A DNA stretch of 50,232 nt from positions 1 to 50,232 of the forward strand of contig NZ_JAOPWR010000315.1 of the NCBI RefSeq assembly GCF_025965585.1, in the 5' to 3' direction. The position numbers and the translations under genes are program-made. The notes under the pieces are model-generated. The model saw only the letters and a program-made list of their open reading frames with translations, was not told the origin of the DNA and made no database searches. The DNA comes from Pseudonocardia sp. (GTDB taxonomy: Bacteria; Actinomycetota; Actinomycetes; Mycobacteriales; Pseudonocardiaceae). Positions within the stretch are counted from its first letter, which is position 1, and every line of letters starts with the position of its first letter. Positions 24,192 through 32,766 of this stretch are shown here, in pieces.

Positions 24192-25229
24192 ATGGACCTC
24201 CTTCCCTCCGCAGACCAGCTGGAGCTGGTCGGCGCCGCCGCGGAGTTCTTCGCCGAACAGGTGCCGATCTCCGCCATCCGCGAGCGCCGCGACGATCCCT
24301 CCGCCATCGCCCCGAAGGTCTGGGCAGCCGGAGCGGAGTTCGGCCTGCTCGGGCTCTCCGCCCCCGAGGACGTCGGCGGCTCCGGTCGCGGGCTGGACGA
24401 CGAGGCGCTGCTGTTCCGCGAGCTGGGCCGCGCCCTGGTGCCCGGTCCGTTCCTCCCGTCGGTGGTCGGGGCCCGGCTGGCCGTGCTGGGCGGGCATCCC
24501 GAGCTCGCCCGGTTCGTGGTCGAGGGGCACTCAATGGTGGCCGCCGCGCTCCTGCGCGTCGGCGACGACACCGCATCCCTGACGTCCACGGCCCTCACCG
24601 GCCGGATCCGCCTGATCGACCCCGCGAACGCGGAGTACGTGCTGGTCTCGAACGACGAGGGCGCCGGCCTGGTCGCGGCGGTCGCGCTCACCGACGTCAC
24701 CCCGGTCGAGTCCAGCGACCCCGGCTCCCGGGTGGCGACCGCCGTCGCGGACGGCGTGCCGGTCATGTGCTGGCTGCCCGCGGAGCGGGACCCGATCGGG
24801 CTGCGCGGCGCGGTCCTGGCCGCGGCACAGCTCGTCGGCATCGCCGAGGCCGTCCGCGACCTCTCCGTCGCGCACGCCAAGACACGGGTCCAGTTCGGCC
24901 GGCCGATCGGCGTCAACCAGGCGATCAAGCACCGGTGCGCGGACATGGCCGTCGCGGCGGAGGCGGCGCTGCAGCAGACGCTGTTCGCCGCCGTCAGCCT
25001 GGAGTCCGGCCGGGCCGACGCCGAGTTCCAGGTGCGGGCGGCCAAGGTCGTCGCCGGGCGGGCGGCGCTGAGCAACGCCGCGGAGACCGTCCAGGTGCAC
25101 GGCGGGATGGGCTACACCTACGAGCACGACGCGCACCTCTACCTGAAGCGGGCGCACGTCGTGGACCAGCTGTTCGGATCGAGGACCGCGCAGCTCGCGC
25201 CGCTCCTCGCACAGGAGGCGGCCCAGTGA
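24192..25229 (+). CDS. Acyl-CoA dehydrogenase, FadE heteromer partner subunit
   Basis: 345 aa. Shorter than typical FadE; key blocks are PEDVGGSGRGLDDEALLFRE, KTRVQFGRPIGVNQAIKHRC, and VHGGMGYTYEHDAHLYLKRA. The central FAD-binding WxxS/T region of the companion subunit is not obvious, which is usual for the partner chain of heterotetrameric dehydrogenases. ATG 24192 follows ACAGGACC. It overlaps the GTG of the thiolase-like gene by four bases. It corresponds to the N-terminal half of the fused protein at 7.4 kb. Confidence 0.8.
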   Translation: MDLLPSADQLELVGAAAEFFAEQVPISAIRERRDDPSAIAPKVWAAGAEFGLLGLSAPEDVGGSGRGLDDEALLFRELGRALVPGPFLPSVVGARLAVLGGHPELARFVVEGHSMVAAALLRVGDDTASLTSTALTGRIRLIDPANAEYVLVSNDEGAGLVAAVALTDVTPVESSDPGSRVATAVADGVPVMCWLPAERDPIGLRGAVLAAAQLVGIAEAVRDLSVAHAKTRVQFGRPIGVNQAIKHRCADMAVAAEAALQQTLFAAVSLESGRADAEFQVRAAKVVAGRAALSNAAETVQVHGGMGYTYEHDAHLYLKRAHVVDQLFGSRTAQLAPLLAQEAAQ

Positions 25230-26398
25230 GTACCACCATGACGGTTCCCAAGGGCCGCCGCGCCGTCGTCGCGGGCGTCGGGCTCGCCTCGCCCGGCAAG
25301 GTCGCCACCAACCCCTACGCGCTGATCGCCCAGGCGTCGCTGCGCGCGCTGGCGGAGTCCGGCGTCTCCATGGCCGAGGTCGACGGCCTGGCCTCCACCT
25401 CGCTGGGCACCCTCGCCCCGATCGACGTGGGGGAGTACCTCGGCCTGCGGCCGCGGTGGATCGACTCCACGGCGGTCGGCGGTGCGTCCTGGGAGGTCAT
25501 GCTCGCCCACGCCGCGGACGCCATCGCCGCCGGCCACGCGGACGTCGTCCTGCTCACCTACGGCTCCACCGCGAAGTCCGACTTGCGGCGGGGCCTGCGC
25601 ACCGCGAACCTCAACTGGGGCTCGCGCGGGCCGCTGCAGTGGGAGGCCCCCTACGGGCACACGCTGATCGCGAAGTACGCGATGGCGGCGCGGCGGCACA
25701 TGCACGAGTTCGGCACGACGATCGAACAGCTCGCCGAGGTCGCCGTGTCCGCCCGCGCCAACGCCGTGGACAACCCCGAGGCCGCCTACCGGGACCCGAT
25801 CACCGTCGACGAGGTGCTGTCCGGCCGGATGATCGCGGACCCGTTCACCAAGCTGCACTGCTGCATCCGTTCCGACGGCGGCGCCGCGGCGGTCGTCGTG
25901 TCCGAGGAGCGGGCGAAGGACCTCCCGGGCACCCCGGTGTACGTCCTGGGCACGGGGGAGAACGTCTCGCACGTCTCCACCAGCCAGTGGCCGGACATGA
26001 CCACCGGGCCGGCCTCGATCTCCGGCCCCCTCGCGTTCTCCCGGGCCGGCGTGACCCCGGACGACATCGACGTCTGCGAGATCTACGACGCCTTCACCTA
26101 CATGCTCCTGATGACGATGGAGGACCTCGGCTTCTGCAAGAAGGGCGAGGGCGGCCCGTTCATCGCCGACGGGAGGCTGCGGCTCGGCGGGACGCTGCCC
26201 ACCAACACCGACGGCGGCGGGCTCTCCGCCTGCCATCCCGGCCAGCGCGGGCTGTTCCTGGTGGTGGAGGCGGTGCGCCAGCTCCGTGGCGAGTGCGGGC
26301 CGCGGCAGGTCCCGGACGCGAAGCTCGCCTGTGTCAGCGGCACGGGCGGCTGGTTCTGCTCGAGCGGGACGGTCATCCTCGGGACGGAGGCGCCGTGA
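25226..26398 (+). CDS. Thiolase-like protein (lipid-transfer type), second copy
   Basis: 390 aa. GTG 25226 has AGGAGG ten bases upstream. Blocks: VAGVGLASPGKVATNPYALI, VDGLASTSLGTLAPIDVGEY, DIDVCEIYDAFTYMLLMTME, GTLPTNTDGGGLSACHPGQR and CVSGTGGWFCSSGTVIL. The classical acyl-Cys position reads AVGGASWEVM, so the nucleophile is absent, as in the copy at 18.9 kb. No DUF35 gene adjoins it; the DUF35 genes at 18.3 and 38.7 kb are candidates for its partner. Likely role: retro-aldol or other C-C cleavage of a CoA thioester after dehydrogenation and hydration. Confidence 0.8.
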   Translation: MSTTMTVPKGRRAVVAGVGLASPGKVATNPYALIAQASLRALAESGVSMAEVDGLASTSLGTLAPIDVGEYLGLRPRWIDSTAVGGASWEVMLAHAADAIAAGHADVVLLTYGSTAKSDLRRGLRTANLNWGSRGPLQWEAPYGHTLIAKYAMAARRHMHEFGTTIEQLAEVAVSARANAVDNPEAAYRDPITVDEVLSGRMIADPFTKLHCCIRSDGGAAAVVVSEERAKDLPGTPVYVLGTGENVSHVSTSQWPDMTTGPASISGPLAFSRAGVTPDDIDVCEIYDAFTYMLLMTMEDLGFCKKGEGGPFIADGRLRLGGTLPTNTDGGGLSACHPGQRGLFLVVEAVRQLRGECGPRQVPDAKLACVSGTGGWFCSSGTVILGTEAP

Positions 26399-27912
26399 CG
26401 GTGCCTCCGTTGCCGGGCACCTTCGACACCGCGGACGCCCTGCTCTCCGCCGCCGCCGCGATCCACGGCGAGCGGGACGCCTACGTCGAGGCCGACGGCA
26501 CCGCGATGTCGTTCGCCGAGTGGGACACCCGCTCGGACGCGCTCGCCGGGGCGCTGGCCGAGCGTGGGATCGCCGAGGGCGACGTCGTCGCCCTGATGTT
26601 GCCGTCGTCGATCGACTACGCGGTCTGCTACGCCGCGCTCGCCCGGCTCGGCGCCGTCACGACCGGGCTCAACACCCGGCTCGGCCCGCGGGAGGTCGAC
26701 GCGGTGCTGGACCGGGCGGGTCCGGTGCTGGTGATCCGGGACGGCGACGCCGGGCTGCCCCCGGTGCCGCCCGGGCTCCGCGAGCTCCCGCGCACCGAGC
26801 TCGCCGGCCTGTCCCGGCACGCGGGCCTCGGGGTCCGGCGCCCGGCGCCGAACCCCGAGGCGCCCGCTGTGATCATCTGGACGTCCGGGACCACCGGCAC
26901 CCCGAAGGGCGCCTGGTTCGACTCCCGCAACCTCGCCGCGTCCGCGCGCGCGGCCGGCGTGATGAGCGCGCCGTACGACCGCAGGCTCGTCGCCACGCCG
27001 TTCGCGCACGCCGGATACATGGCGAAGCTGTGGGACCAGCTCGTCTGGGGGCTCACGCTGGTCATCTCGCCCGTGCCGTGGTCGGCCGCGGCGATGGCCA
27101 CGATCATGCGGGAGCAGCGGATCACGGTCGTCGGCGGAGTGCCGACACAGTGGACGAAGCTGCTCGACGAGCCCGGCGCGCACCGGCTGCCGGACCTCCG
27201 GGTCGGCATCGCCGCCACCGCGCCGGCCTCACCGGACCTGATCGAGGCGGTGGCGGAGCGGATCGGCGTGCCCCTGGTCGTCCGGTACGCGATGACGGAG
27301 TCCCCGACGATCTGCGGCACCGAGCCCGGCGACCCGCCGGAGGTGCAGTTCCGCACCGTCGGCCGCCCGCAGGAGGGCATGGAGGTCGCGATCACCGACG
27401 ACGACGGGCACCCCGTCGCACCGGGCGGGACCGGCCGGGTCCGGGTCCGCGGCGCCTGCGTGATGCGCGGCTACTGGAACGACCCGGAGCGCACGGCCGA
27501 GACGCTGACCCGTGACGGCTGGCTGGTCAGCGGGGACCTCGGCCGGTTCACCGGCGACGGGAACCTGGTGCTCGTCGGCCGCTCGACGGACCTCTACATC
27601 CGTGGCGGCTACAACGTGCATCCCCTCGAGGTCGAGAACGTCCTCGCCGAGCACCCCGGGGTGCGGCGGGTCGCGGTCGTCGGCAGTCCAGCGCCCGTGA
27701 TCGGCGAGATCGGCGTGGCGTTCGTCGTCCCGGCCGATCCGGCTGATCCGCCGTCGCTCGACGCGCTGCGGGACTGGACCCGCGAGCGGCTCGCGGACTA
27801 CAAGCGCCCGGACCGGCTCGAGCTCGTCGAGGACCTGCCGGTCACCGCGATGCTGAAGGTGGACCGGAACGCTCTGCGCGCCACCGCGCAGGCCGTGGCC
27901 CCGGCGCGCTGA
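26395..27912 (+). CDS. Acyl-CoA synthetase (AMP-forming)
   Basis: 505 aa. IIWTSGTTGTPKGAWFD is the ATP loop, VRYAMTESPTICG the A5 region, GYWNDPERTAETL...GWLVSGDLG the A7 region and GRSTDLYIRGGYNVHPLEVE the hinge. The C-terminal motif reads TAMLKVDRNALR: the catalytic Lys position is kept but the usual Gly before it is Leu. Last gene of the plus operon, overlapping the thiolase-like stop (GTGA). Acid substrate unknown. Confidence 0.85.
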   Translation: MTVPPLPGTFDTADALLSAAAAIHGERDAYVEADGTAMSFAEWDTRSDALAGALAERGIAEGDVVALMLPSSIDYAVCYAALARLGAVTTGLNTRLGPREVDAVLDRAGPVLVIRDGDAGLPPVPPGLRELPRTELAGLSRHAGLGVRRPAPNPEAPAVIIWTSGTTGTPKGAWFDSRNLAASARAAGVMSAPYDRRLVATPFAHAGYMAKLWDQLVWGLTLVISPVPWSAAAMATIMREQRITVVGGVPTQWTKLLDEPGAHRLPDLRVGIAATAPASPDLIEAVAERIGVPLVVRYAMTESPTICGTEPGDPPEVQFRTVGRPQEGMEVAITDDDGHPVAPGGTGRVRVRGACVMRGYWNDPERTAETLTRDGWLVSGDLGRFTGDGNLVLVGRSTDLYIRGGYNVHPLEVENVLAEHPGVRRVAVVGSPAPVIGEIGVAFVVPADPADPPSLDALRDWTRERLADYKRPDRLELVEDLPVTAMLKVDRNALRATAQAVAPAR

Positions 27913-27921
27913 GCCGCAGGC

Positions 27922-28668
27922 TCAGCCCGCGACGGTGCTCCGGCAGCGTTCGAGCAGGATCCTCGCCAGCTCGGCCGGGGCGCTGATCATCGCGTCGTGG
28001 CAGGTGTCGAGCTCGACCACCTCGTCGACCCCGCCGAGCGCCGCGATGGCCCGCCGCTGGGTCGCCGGGCGCTGCGCCCGGTCCCGCAGGGTGAGGATCC
28101 ACGTGCGTGGCACGCCCCGGGGCAGCGCGCTCCGGTCCGCAGGCTCGGCCGTGACCCGGGTGGACTCGCCGTAGCGCCGGGCGAGGGTGAACTTCCGCTG
28201 TGCGGGCGTCATGCCGTTGCAGAAGGACATCCGCGCGAGCAGCCGGGGCATCGGGGACGACGGCCCGCCGCGACGGGCGGCCCGCCGGGCGTACCAGGCC
28301 AGCGGCCCGCTCAGCGTGTCGAGGATCGAGCGGCCCTGGGGCGGTACCGCCGCGGCCATCAGGATCATCCGGCGGACCCGGTCCGCACCGAGCCGCGCGA
28401 CCACACCCGGCACGGTGAGCCCGGCCATCGAGTGGCCGACCAGCACGACCTCGTCCAGCCCCTCGGCCTCGATCCGGCGCACCACCGAGTCCACCCAGTC
28501 CGCGACCGTGGCCGTCGCCAGGTCGGCCGGGGACGAGCCGCGCCCGGGGAGGTCGACGGCGAGAACCGGCGTGTCCGGCGCACGCCGCCGGAGCTCGGCC
28601 ACGGTGGGCTCCCAGCAGTCCGCGGCGTGCTGGCCGCCGTGGACGAGGACGAGGGCGCAACCGGGCAT
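27922..28668 (-). CDS. Alpha/beta hydrolase, cytoplasmic, EstA/salicylate-esterase-like fold
   Basis: 248 aa. HGGQHAADCWEPT provides the oxyanion loop, GHSMAG the nucleophile Ser and DTCHDAMISAP the C-terminal His. The compact form with HGGQHA and PGRGSSP resembles the plant-esterase/MenH-like group of serine hydrolases. It may hydrolyse an ester or lactone intermediate; no specific substrate can be given. It converges on the ligase gene with nine bases between stops and has its own promoter with TACTAT (minus, 28730-28725) and a candidate operator. Confidence 0.7.
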   Translation of the reverse strand: MPGCALVLVHGGQHAADCWEPTVAELRRRAPDTPVLAVDLPGRGSSPADLATATVADWVDSVVRRIEAEGLDEVVLVGHSMAGLTVPGVVARLGADRVRRMILMAAAVPPQGRSILDTLSGPLAWYARRAARRGGPSSPMPRLLARMSFCNGMTPAQRKFTLARRYGESTRVTAEPADRSALPRGVPRTWILTLRDRAQRPATQRRAIAALGGVDEVVELDTCHDAMISAPAELARILLERCRSTVAG

Positions 28669-28710
28669 CGCGAGCTCCCGTGATCAGGGTCGACGCCGAC
28701 CCGCTGAGGA

Positions 28711-28730
28711 ACACTGTCCGTCAGATAGTA
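28711..28730 (-). promoter_or_regulatory. Candidate operator 3 with overlapping -10 (hydrolase promoter)
   Basis: On the minus strand TACTAT is followed at once by CTGACGGACAGTG, containing the core TCTGACG (plus 28719-28725). It lies ~45-60 bases before the ATG of the leftward hydrolase. GAC-GG-ACAG is partly palindromic. Confidence 0.55.
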
Positions 28731-28861
28731 CGGTCGGGAGTGGCGAAGATCTTAGGCTGTTCGGCCCTATTCGGTCTGAAATAGCAGTTGAGGGACTCGT
28801 TTCAGGTGGCGCACCGATGAGCACATCGTCAGATGAAGCGCCCGAACTGAACGGAGAGAAC

Positions 28862-29971
28862 ATGGACGTCCTCTCGGCCCGCCGCGCTCGCCGGCTCGGG
28901 GTCGCCGTGCTGCCGGCAGTGCTCGCGCTGTCGATGGCCCTGCTGGCCGCTGCCCCTCCCGCGGCGGCCGAGGTCGCCCCTCAGGTACCCGCTGGGCCCG
29001 GAGGCTGCCGCGTCGTCGAGGTGCCGGTGGGAGGCGGCGCGCACGTCGAGGGCGAGCTGTGCGACCCCGTCGGGCGTCCGTCGTCGGTATTGCAGGTGCT
29101 CGTGCCCGGTGGAACCTATGCGCGCTCCTACTGGGACTTCCCGGTCGGACGCACGTCGGCCGGCGAGCCCCTCTCCTATGCGCGGCACATGACGACCGCG
29201 GGGTACAGCACGCTCGCGATCGACCCTCTGGGGGTCGGCGGGAGCAGCCACCCGCTGAGTGCGACGGTCACCATCCAGGTCCAGGCCGAGGCGATCCACC
29301 GGGTCGTGCAGGCCGCGCGTGCGGGCACGCTCGGCGCGACCTACCCGACGGTGGTGCTCGTCGGCCACTCGCTCGGGACCCTCACCGGCTACGTCGAGGC
29401 GACGACCTACCGGGATGTGGACGGGATCGTCGCCAGCGGGACGTCGCACTCGCCCGCGGCCGGTGCCCTGGCGGCGCTCTTCGCGCACGCCGTCCCGGCC
29501 CCGCTGGACCCGGCGACGCGCGCCGAGGTCCCGCTGGACATGGGCTACATCAGCCTCCCCGGCGCCCGGACGATCTTTCACTCCGGTGGCCCGACCGATC
29601 CCGCCGTGCTCCGCGCCGACGAGGACTCGCGCAGTCCGGGCCCGTCGGCCTATCTCGCGACGCTCGCCCCCTACCTCGTCCTCACGCCGCTGCTACGGAC
29701 CGACACCATCGACGTCCCCGTCCTCGTCGCGAACGGCCGTGGGGACGCCGTGTTCTGCCGGCAAGGGGGATACGGCTCCGGCACGGACTGCACGGACGCG
29801 CAGACCCTCCGGGCGTCGGAGGCGCCGTTCTTCGGGCCCGGTGCGCACCTGGAGACCTACGTGCTCCCGGACGCCGGTCACGTCCTGAACCTCGCGCCGT
29901 CGGCCTCGGACTGGTACGCCCACGCGACGGGGTGGTTCGCCGAGCACTTTCCGGTCCGTCCAAGCTTCTGA
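28862..29971 (+). CDS. Secreted alpha/beta hydrolase
   Basis: 369 aa from ATG 28862, preceded by GGAGAG; an in-frame ATG at 28817 is an alternative. Residues 1-~36 form a signal peptide: basic SARRARR, then VLPAVLALSMALLAAAP and an AAA-E cleavage region. The mature part has GGTYARSYWDFP (oxyanion), VGHSLGTLTG (nucleophile Ser), GRGDAVF (Asp) and DAGHVLNLAP (His), a full triad. Two Cys pairs may form disulfides outside the cell. An extracellular lipase or esterase that frees the substrate of the island from an ester is plausible but not shown. Confidence 0.75.
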   Translation: MDVLSARRARRLGVAVLPAVLALSMALLAAAPPAAAEVAPQVPAGPGGCRVVEVPVGGGAHVEGELCDPVGRPSSVLQVLVPGGTYARSYWDFPVGRTSAGEPLSYARHMTTAGYSTLAIDPLGVGGSSHPLSATVTIQVQAEAIHRVVQAARAGTLGATYPTVVLVGHSLGTLTGYVEATTYRDVDGIVASGTSHSPAAGALAALFAHAVPAPLDPATRAEVPLDMGYISLPGARTIFHSGGPTDPAVLRADEDSRSPGPSAYLATLAPYLVLTPLLRTDTIDVPVLVANGRGDAVFCRQGGYGSGTDCTDAQTLRASEAPFFGPGAHLETYVLPDAGHVLNLAPSASDWYAHATGWFAEHFPVRPSF

Positions 29972-30027
29972 CGTCGTCGTCGGCCGTTGAGCAGCGATTG
30001 CCACCCGGAACCTGCGTATACGTCCGC

Positions 30028-30047
30028 TAATCTGACAGTGCGTGCAC
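30028..30047 (+). promoter_or_regulatory. Candidate operator 4 (SDR promoter)
   Basis: TAATCTGACAGTGCGTGCAC: the -10-like TAATCT overlaps the core TCTGACA. Read on the other strand, GTGCACGCACTGTCAGA matches operator 2 at 14 of 17 positions. It lies 34 bases before the SDR ATG. Confidence 0.65.
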
Positions 30048-30080
30048 TAGACTGGTGCGACCACGAGCAAGGGAGCGAGC

Positions 30081-30854
30081 ATGGACGTCAACGGTGTCTC
30101 GGCTATCGTCACCGGAGGTGCAGGTGGCCTCGGTGAGGCGACGGTGCGGCGGCTCGTCACGGCGGGCGCGTCGGTGGTGATCGCCGACCTGTCCGACGAG
30201 CGGGGCAAGGCCCTGGCCGACGACCTCGGCGAGAAGGCCCGCTACGTGAGCACGGACGTCACCGACGACGACAGCGTGCGGGGCGCGATCTCCGCGGCGT
30301 CCGAGCTCGGCCCGCTGCGGCTGCTGGTCAACGCCCACGGTGGCTCGAGCGGTGGCGCGGCCAGGGTGGTCGGGCGGGATGGCGCTCCCGCCCCGATCGA
30401 CGCGTTCAACTGGTACCTGAACCTGTTCCTGTCCGGCACGTTCAACACGCTGCGGCTCGTGTCCGCGGCGATGGCCACCCAGGAGCCGGACGAGAACGGG
30501 TCACGCGGGCTCGTCGTCAACACCGCGAGCATCGCCGCCTACGAGGGACAGATCGGGCAGACCGCCTACTCCGCGGCCAAGGGCGGCGTGGTCGGGATGA
30601 CGCTGCCGGCGGCCCGCGACCTCAGCCCGCTGGGCATCCGGGTCGTCGCGATCGCCCCCGGCACGTTCTTCACCCCGGCGTTCCGCATGGAGCGCGACGA
30701 GGCCGAGAAGCACTGGGGCAGCGGCGTGCCGTTCCCGAAGCGGATGGGCAGCCCGTCGGAGTACGCGGAGCTGGTGCACAGCATCGCGATCAACGACTAC
30801 ATCAACGGCGAGGTCATCCGGATCGACGGCGCCCTGCGGTTCCAGCCGAAATAG
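30081..30854 (+). CDS. Short-chain dehydrogenase, type-II 3-hydroxyacyl-CoA dehydrogenase-like (HSD10-like)
   Basis: 257 aa. NAD-binding TGGAGGLG at residues 11-18, VNTASIAAYEGQIGQTAYSA with catalytic Ser and Tyr, then AKGG with the Lys. The long insertion (GGAARVVGRDGAPAPIDAFN) and the IAPGTFFTPAF segment resemble HSD17B10-type enzymes, which oxidise 3-hydroxyacyl-CoAs and hydroxysteroids with NAD+. A beta-oxidation step is the natural role here. Single gene with its own promoter and a strong terminator. Confidence 0.85.
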   Translation: MDVNGVSAIVTGGAGGLGEATVRRLVTAGASVVIADLSDERGKALADDLGEKARYVSTDVTDDDSVRGAISAASELGPLRLLVNAHGGSSGGAARVVGRDGAPAPIDAFNWYLNLFLSGTFNTLRLVSAAMATQEPDENGSRGLVVNTASIAAYEGQIGQTAYSAAKGGVVGMTLPAARDLSPLGIRVVAIAPGTFFTPAFRMERDEAEKHWGSGVPFPKRMGSPSEYAELVHSIAINDYINGEVIRIDGALRFQPK

Positions 30855-30862
30855 GGGCGGGG

Positions 30863-30893
30863 GTCCCGGCGCCGCGGAGCGCGGCGCCGGGAC
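30863..30893. terminator. Strong hairpin between convergent SDR genes
   Basis: A perfect 13-bp stem, GTCCCGGCGCCGC (30863-30875) with GCGGCGCCGGGAC (30881-30893), loop GGAGC. It lies between the stop codons of the two SDR genes and can serve both. Confidence 0.7.
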
Positions 30894-30898
30894 GGCCC

Positions 30899-31687
30899 TC
30901 AACCCTGTGCGGCCGCCTCGGCGTCGGCCGCAGCGTCGCCGTTGATCGAGAAGCCGCCGTCGGCGGTGAGCTGGGTGCCGGTCACGAACTCGGCCCGCTC
31001 CGACGCGAGGTAGGACACCGCGTAGGCGATGTCCATCGGGTTCCCGATCCGGGTGAGCCGCCCGCCGCCGGTGTGGTGGCCGACGTCGCCGCGAAGTGCC
31101 ACCACCCGGCCGACGAGCACGGAGTTGGCCCGGATGCCGGCCGCCGCGCCCTCGACGGCGAGCGTGCGGGTCAGCGCCGAGACGCCGGCCTTGGCCGCGC
31201 CGTAGGCGCCGAAGCCCTTGAACCCGGCGATCGCCTGCCCGGAGGAGATGTTGACGATCGACGCGCCCGTCGCCGCCGCCAGATGCGGCCAGGCGTACTT
31301 CGACGCCCAGAACACGTTCCCGGTGAGCGTGCCGACGAGGATCCGGTTCCACTCCTCCGTCGAGGTGTCCGCGACGCTCTTCACCGTGCTGGCCACCGCG
31401 TCGGTGGGGGCGGCGTTGTTGACGAGGGTGGTGAGGGAGCCGAAGAGACGCACCGTCTCCTCGACGACCTCGCGGACGTTCTGCTCGTCCGTCACGTCGA
31501 GCCGGAGGAACTCCGCCTCGCCGCCGGCCTCGCGGATCCGGCCGACGACCTTCTCGCCCTTCTCGACGGTCCGGCCGGTCACCACGACACGCGCACCCTC
31601 GGCCGCCAGGTGCTCGGCGATCGAACGGCCGATGCCGCGCGTCGATCCGGAGACCAGCGCGACCTTTCCCTCCATCAGTCCGGACAT
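30899..31687 (-). CDS. Short-chain dehydrogenase/reductase
   Basis: 262 aa. SGSTRGIGRSIAEHL (NAD(P)-binding), LVNNAAPTDAV, IVNISSGQAIAGFKGFGAYG with catalytic Ser and Tyr, AAKAG with Lys, and FVTGTQLTADGGFSINGD at the end. A classical FabG-like oxidoreductase with an Asp/Glu-poor loop after strand 2 (VVVTGRTVEKGEK), which favours NADP. Substrate unknown. It is divergent from a luciferase-like gene, with three motif copies in the 160 bases between. Confidence 0.8.
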   Translation of the reverse strand: MSGLMEGKVALVSGSTRGIGRSIAEHLAAEGARVVVTGRTVEKGEKVVGRIREAGGEAEFLRLDVTDEQNVREVVEETVRLFGSLTTLVNNAAPTDAVASTVKSVADTSTEEWNRILVGTLTGNVFWASKYAWPHLAAATGASIVNISSGQAIAGFKGFGAYGAAKAGVSALTRTLAVEGAAAGIRANSVLVGRVVALRGDVGHHTGGGRLTRIGNPMDIAYAVSYLASERAEFVTGTQLTADGGFSINGDAAADAEAAAQG

Positions 31688-31746
31688 GTGCCCTCCCAGC
31701 TCGGGGCACCCGCGGGCGCCCGGGACTCCGTCGTCGTCCCGAAGGT

Positions 31747-31764
31747 GTCACTGCTGTCAGATTC
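31747..31764 (-). promoter_or_regulatory. Candidate operator 5a (core TGTCAGA at 31755-31761)
   Basis: GTCACTGCTGTCAGATTC, 60-77 bases upstream of the leftward SDR ATG. On the minus strand TTGACAGAATCTGACAG spans it, so it overlaps a -35-like TTGACA. Confidence 0.6.
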
Positions 31765-31793
31765 TGTCAACAAGATGGCGGACAGCACCATCT

Positions 31794-31806
31794 TCTGACG
31801 ACAGAC
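31794..31806 (-). promoter_or_regulatory. Candidate operator 5b (core TCTGACG at 31794-31800)
   Basis: TCTGACGACAGAC in the shared promoter region of the SDR and luciferase-like genes, between sites 5a and 5c. It is weaker: the second half is compressed. Confidence 0.4.
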
Positions 31807-31810
31807 CAAC

Positions 31811-31827
31811 GTAGATTCACCGTCAGA
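31811..31827 (+). promoter_or_regulatory. Candidate operator 5c with -10 TAGATT (luciferase-like gene promoter)
   Basis: GTAGATTCACCGTCAGA aligns with operator 2 (GTACACTCACTGTCAGA) without gaps. TAGATT (31812-31817) is placed as a -10 and the core covers the expected start point, 22 bases before the ATG. Confidence 0.65.
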
Positions 31828-31848
31828 TCGTCCCAGAGAGGTGGGTCC

Positions 31849-32766
31849 ATGCAGTTCCTGCTGATGTTCCCGATGCGTGCCGTCAAACACCACGATCGCT
31901 GGCTCGGTGCCGCGGACCTCGGCGACGTGGCCCGCGTCGTGGAGGACGCGGGCTTCGACGCGATCGCGATGACCGAGCACCCCTACCCGGACGACCGGTG
32001 GCTGGAGCAGGGCGGACATCACGCCTACGACCCGTTCGTCTCGCTGGCCTACATGGCTGCGGCGACCCGACGGCTGCGGCTCGTCACCTACGTCCTCGTG
32101 GCCGCCTATCGGAACCCGTACCTCACCGGGAAGGCCGTCGCCAGCCTGGACGCGGTGTCGCGCGGACGGCTCACCGTCGGCATGGCGGCGGGTTACCTGC
32201 GTTCGGAGTTCCAGGTACTGGGGGCGGACTTCGCGAACCGCGGCGCGATCCTCGACGACACCATCGCGGCGATGCGCGACGCGTGGGCGGGCCGCGACCA
32301 CGACGGCGAACGCTTCCCCGCCCACGGGCACAGCATGGTGCCCGCGCCCGTACAGCCCGGCGGGCCGCCGATCTGGATCGGCGGCAACAGCAGGCCGGCG
32401 CGGCGGCGGGCCGTGCGGGTCGGCGACGGATGGATGCCGATCGCCCAGACCCCGGAGATGGCGGCGATCACCCGGACCCCGCCGCTGGAGACGATGGAGC
32501 AGCTCGCCGAGCAGATCTCCGCGATGCAGGCCGACCGCCTCGCCGGCGGGGGAGCACCGCTCGACGTCGCGTTCGCGCCGTTCGAGAAGCAGCACGGCCG
32601 CGACGGTGACGTCGCGGCGTTCGCCCGCGGGCTCGGCGCGCGGCTCGGCGCCTACGGTGACGCGGGCGTCACCTGGCTCACGATCGAGCCGGCCAGCCGC
32701 TCGTTCACGGACTTCACCGAGGACGTCGGACGGCTTTCGAGCCTGCTGCTCGAGCCCGCCCGCTGA
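31849..32766 (+). CDS. Luciferase-like monooxygenase family (probably F420-dependent) oxidoreductase
   Basis: 305 aa TIM-barrel protein. MTEHPYPDDRWLEQGGHHAYDP early, LVTYVLVAAYRNPYLTGKAV, GRLTVGMAAGYLRSEFQVLG and PPIWIGGNSRPARRRAVRVG are typical of the LLM family. FMN- and F420-dependent members look alike; in actinomycetes of this type F420 is common, but the cofactor is an inference. Its 3' end overlaps the convergent LLM gene by 53 bases. RBS GAGAGGTGG precedes the ATG. Confidence 0.75.
   Translation: MQFLLMFPMRAVKHHDRWLGAADLGDVARVVEDAGFDAIAMTEHPYPDDRWLEQGGHHAYDPFVSLAYMAAATRRLRLVTYVLVAAYRNPYLTGKAVASLDAVSRGRLTVGMAAGYLRSEFQVLGADFANRGAILDDTIAAMRDAWAGRDHDGERFPAHGHSMVPAPVQPGGPPIWIGGNSRPARRRAVRVGDGWMPIAQTPEMAAITRTPPLETMEQLAEQISAMQADRLAGGGAPLDVAFAPFEKQHGRDGDVAAFARGLGARLGAYGDAGVTWLTIEPASRSFTDFTEDVGRLSSLLLEPAR

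Noticed and set aside
28817..28840. CGTCAGATG close to the secreted hydrolase start as a further operator
   Set aside because: The core is present but the second half is poor and it lies near or within the coding region; kept out of the operator list.
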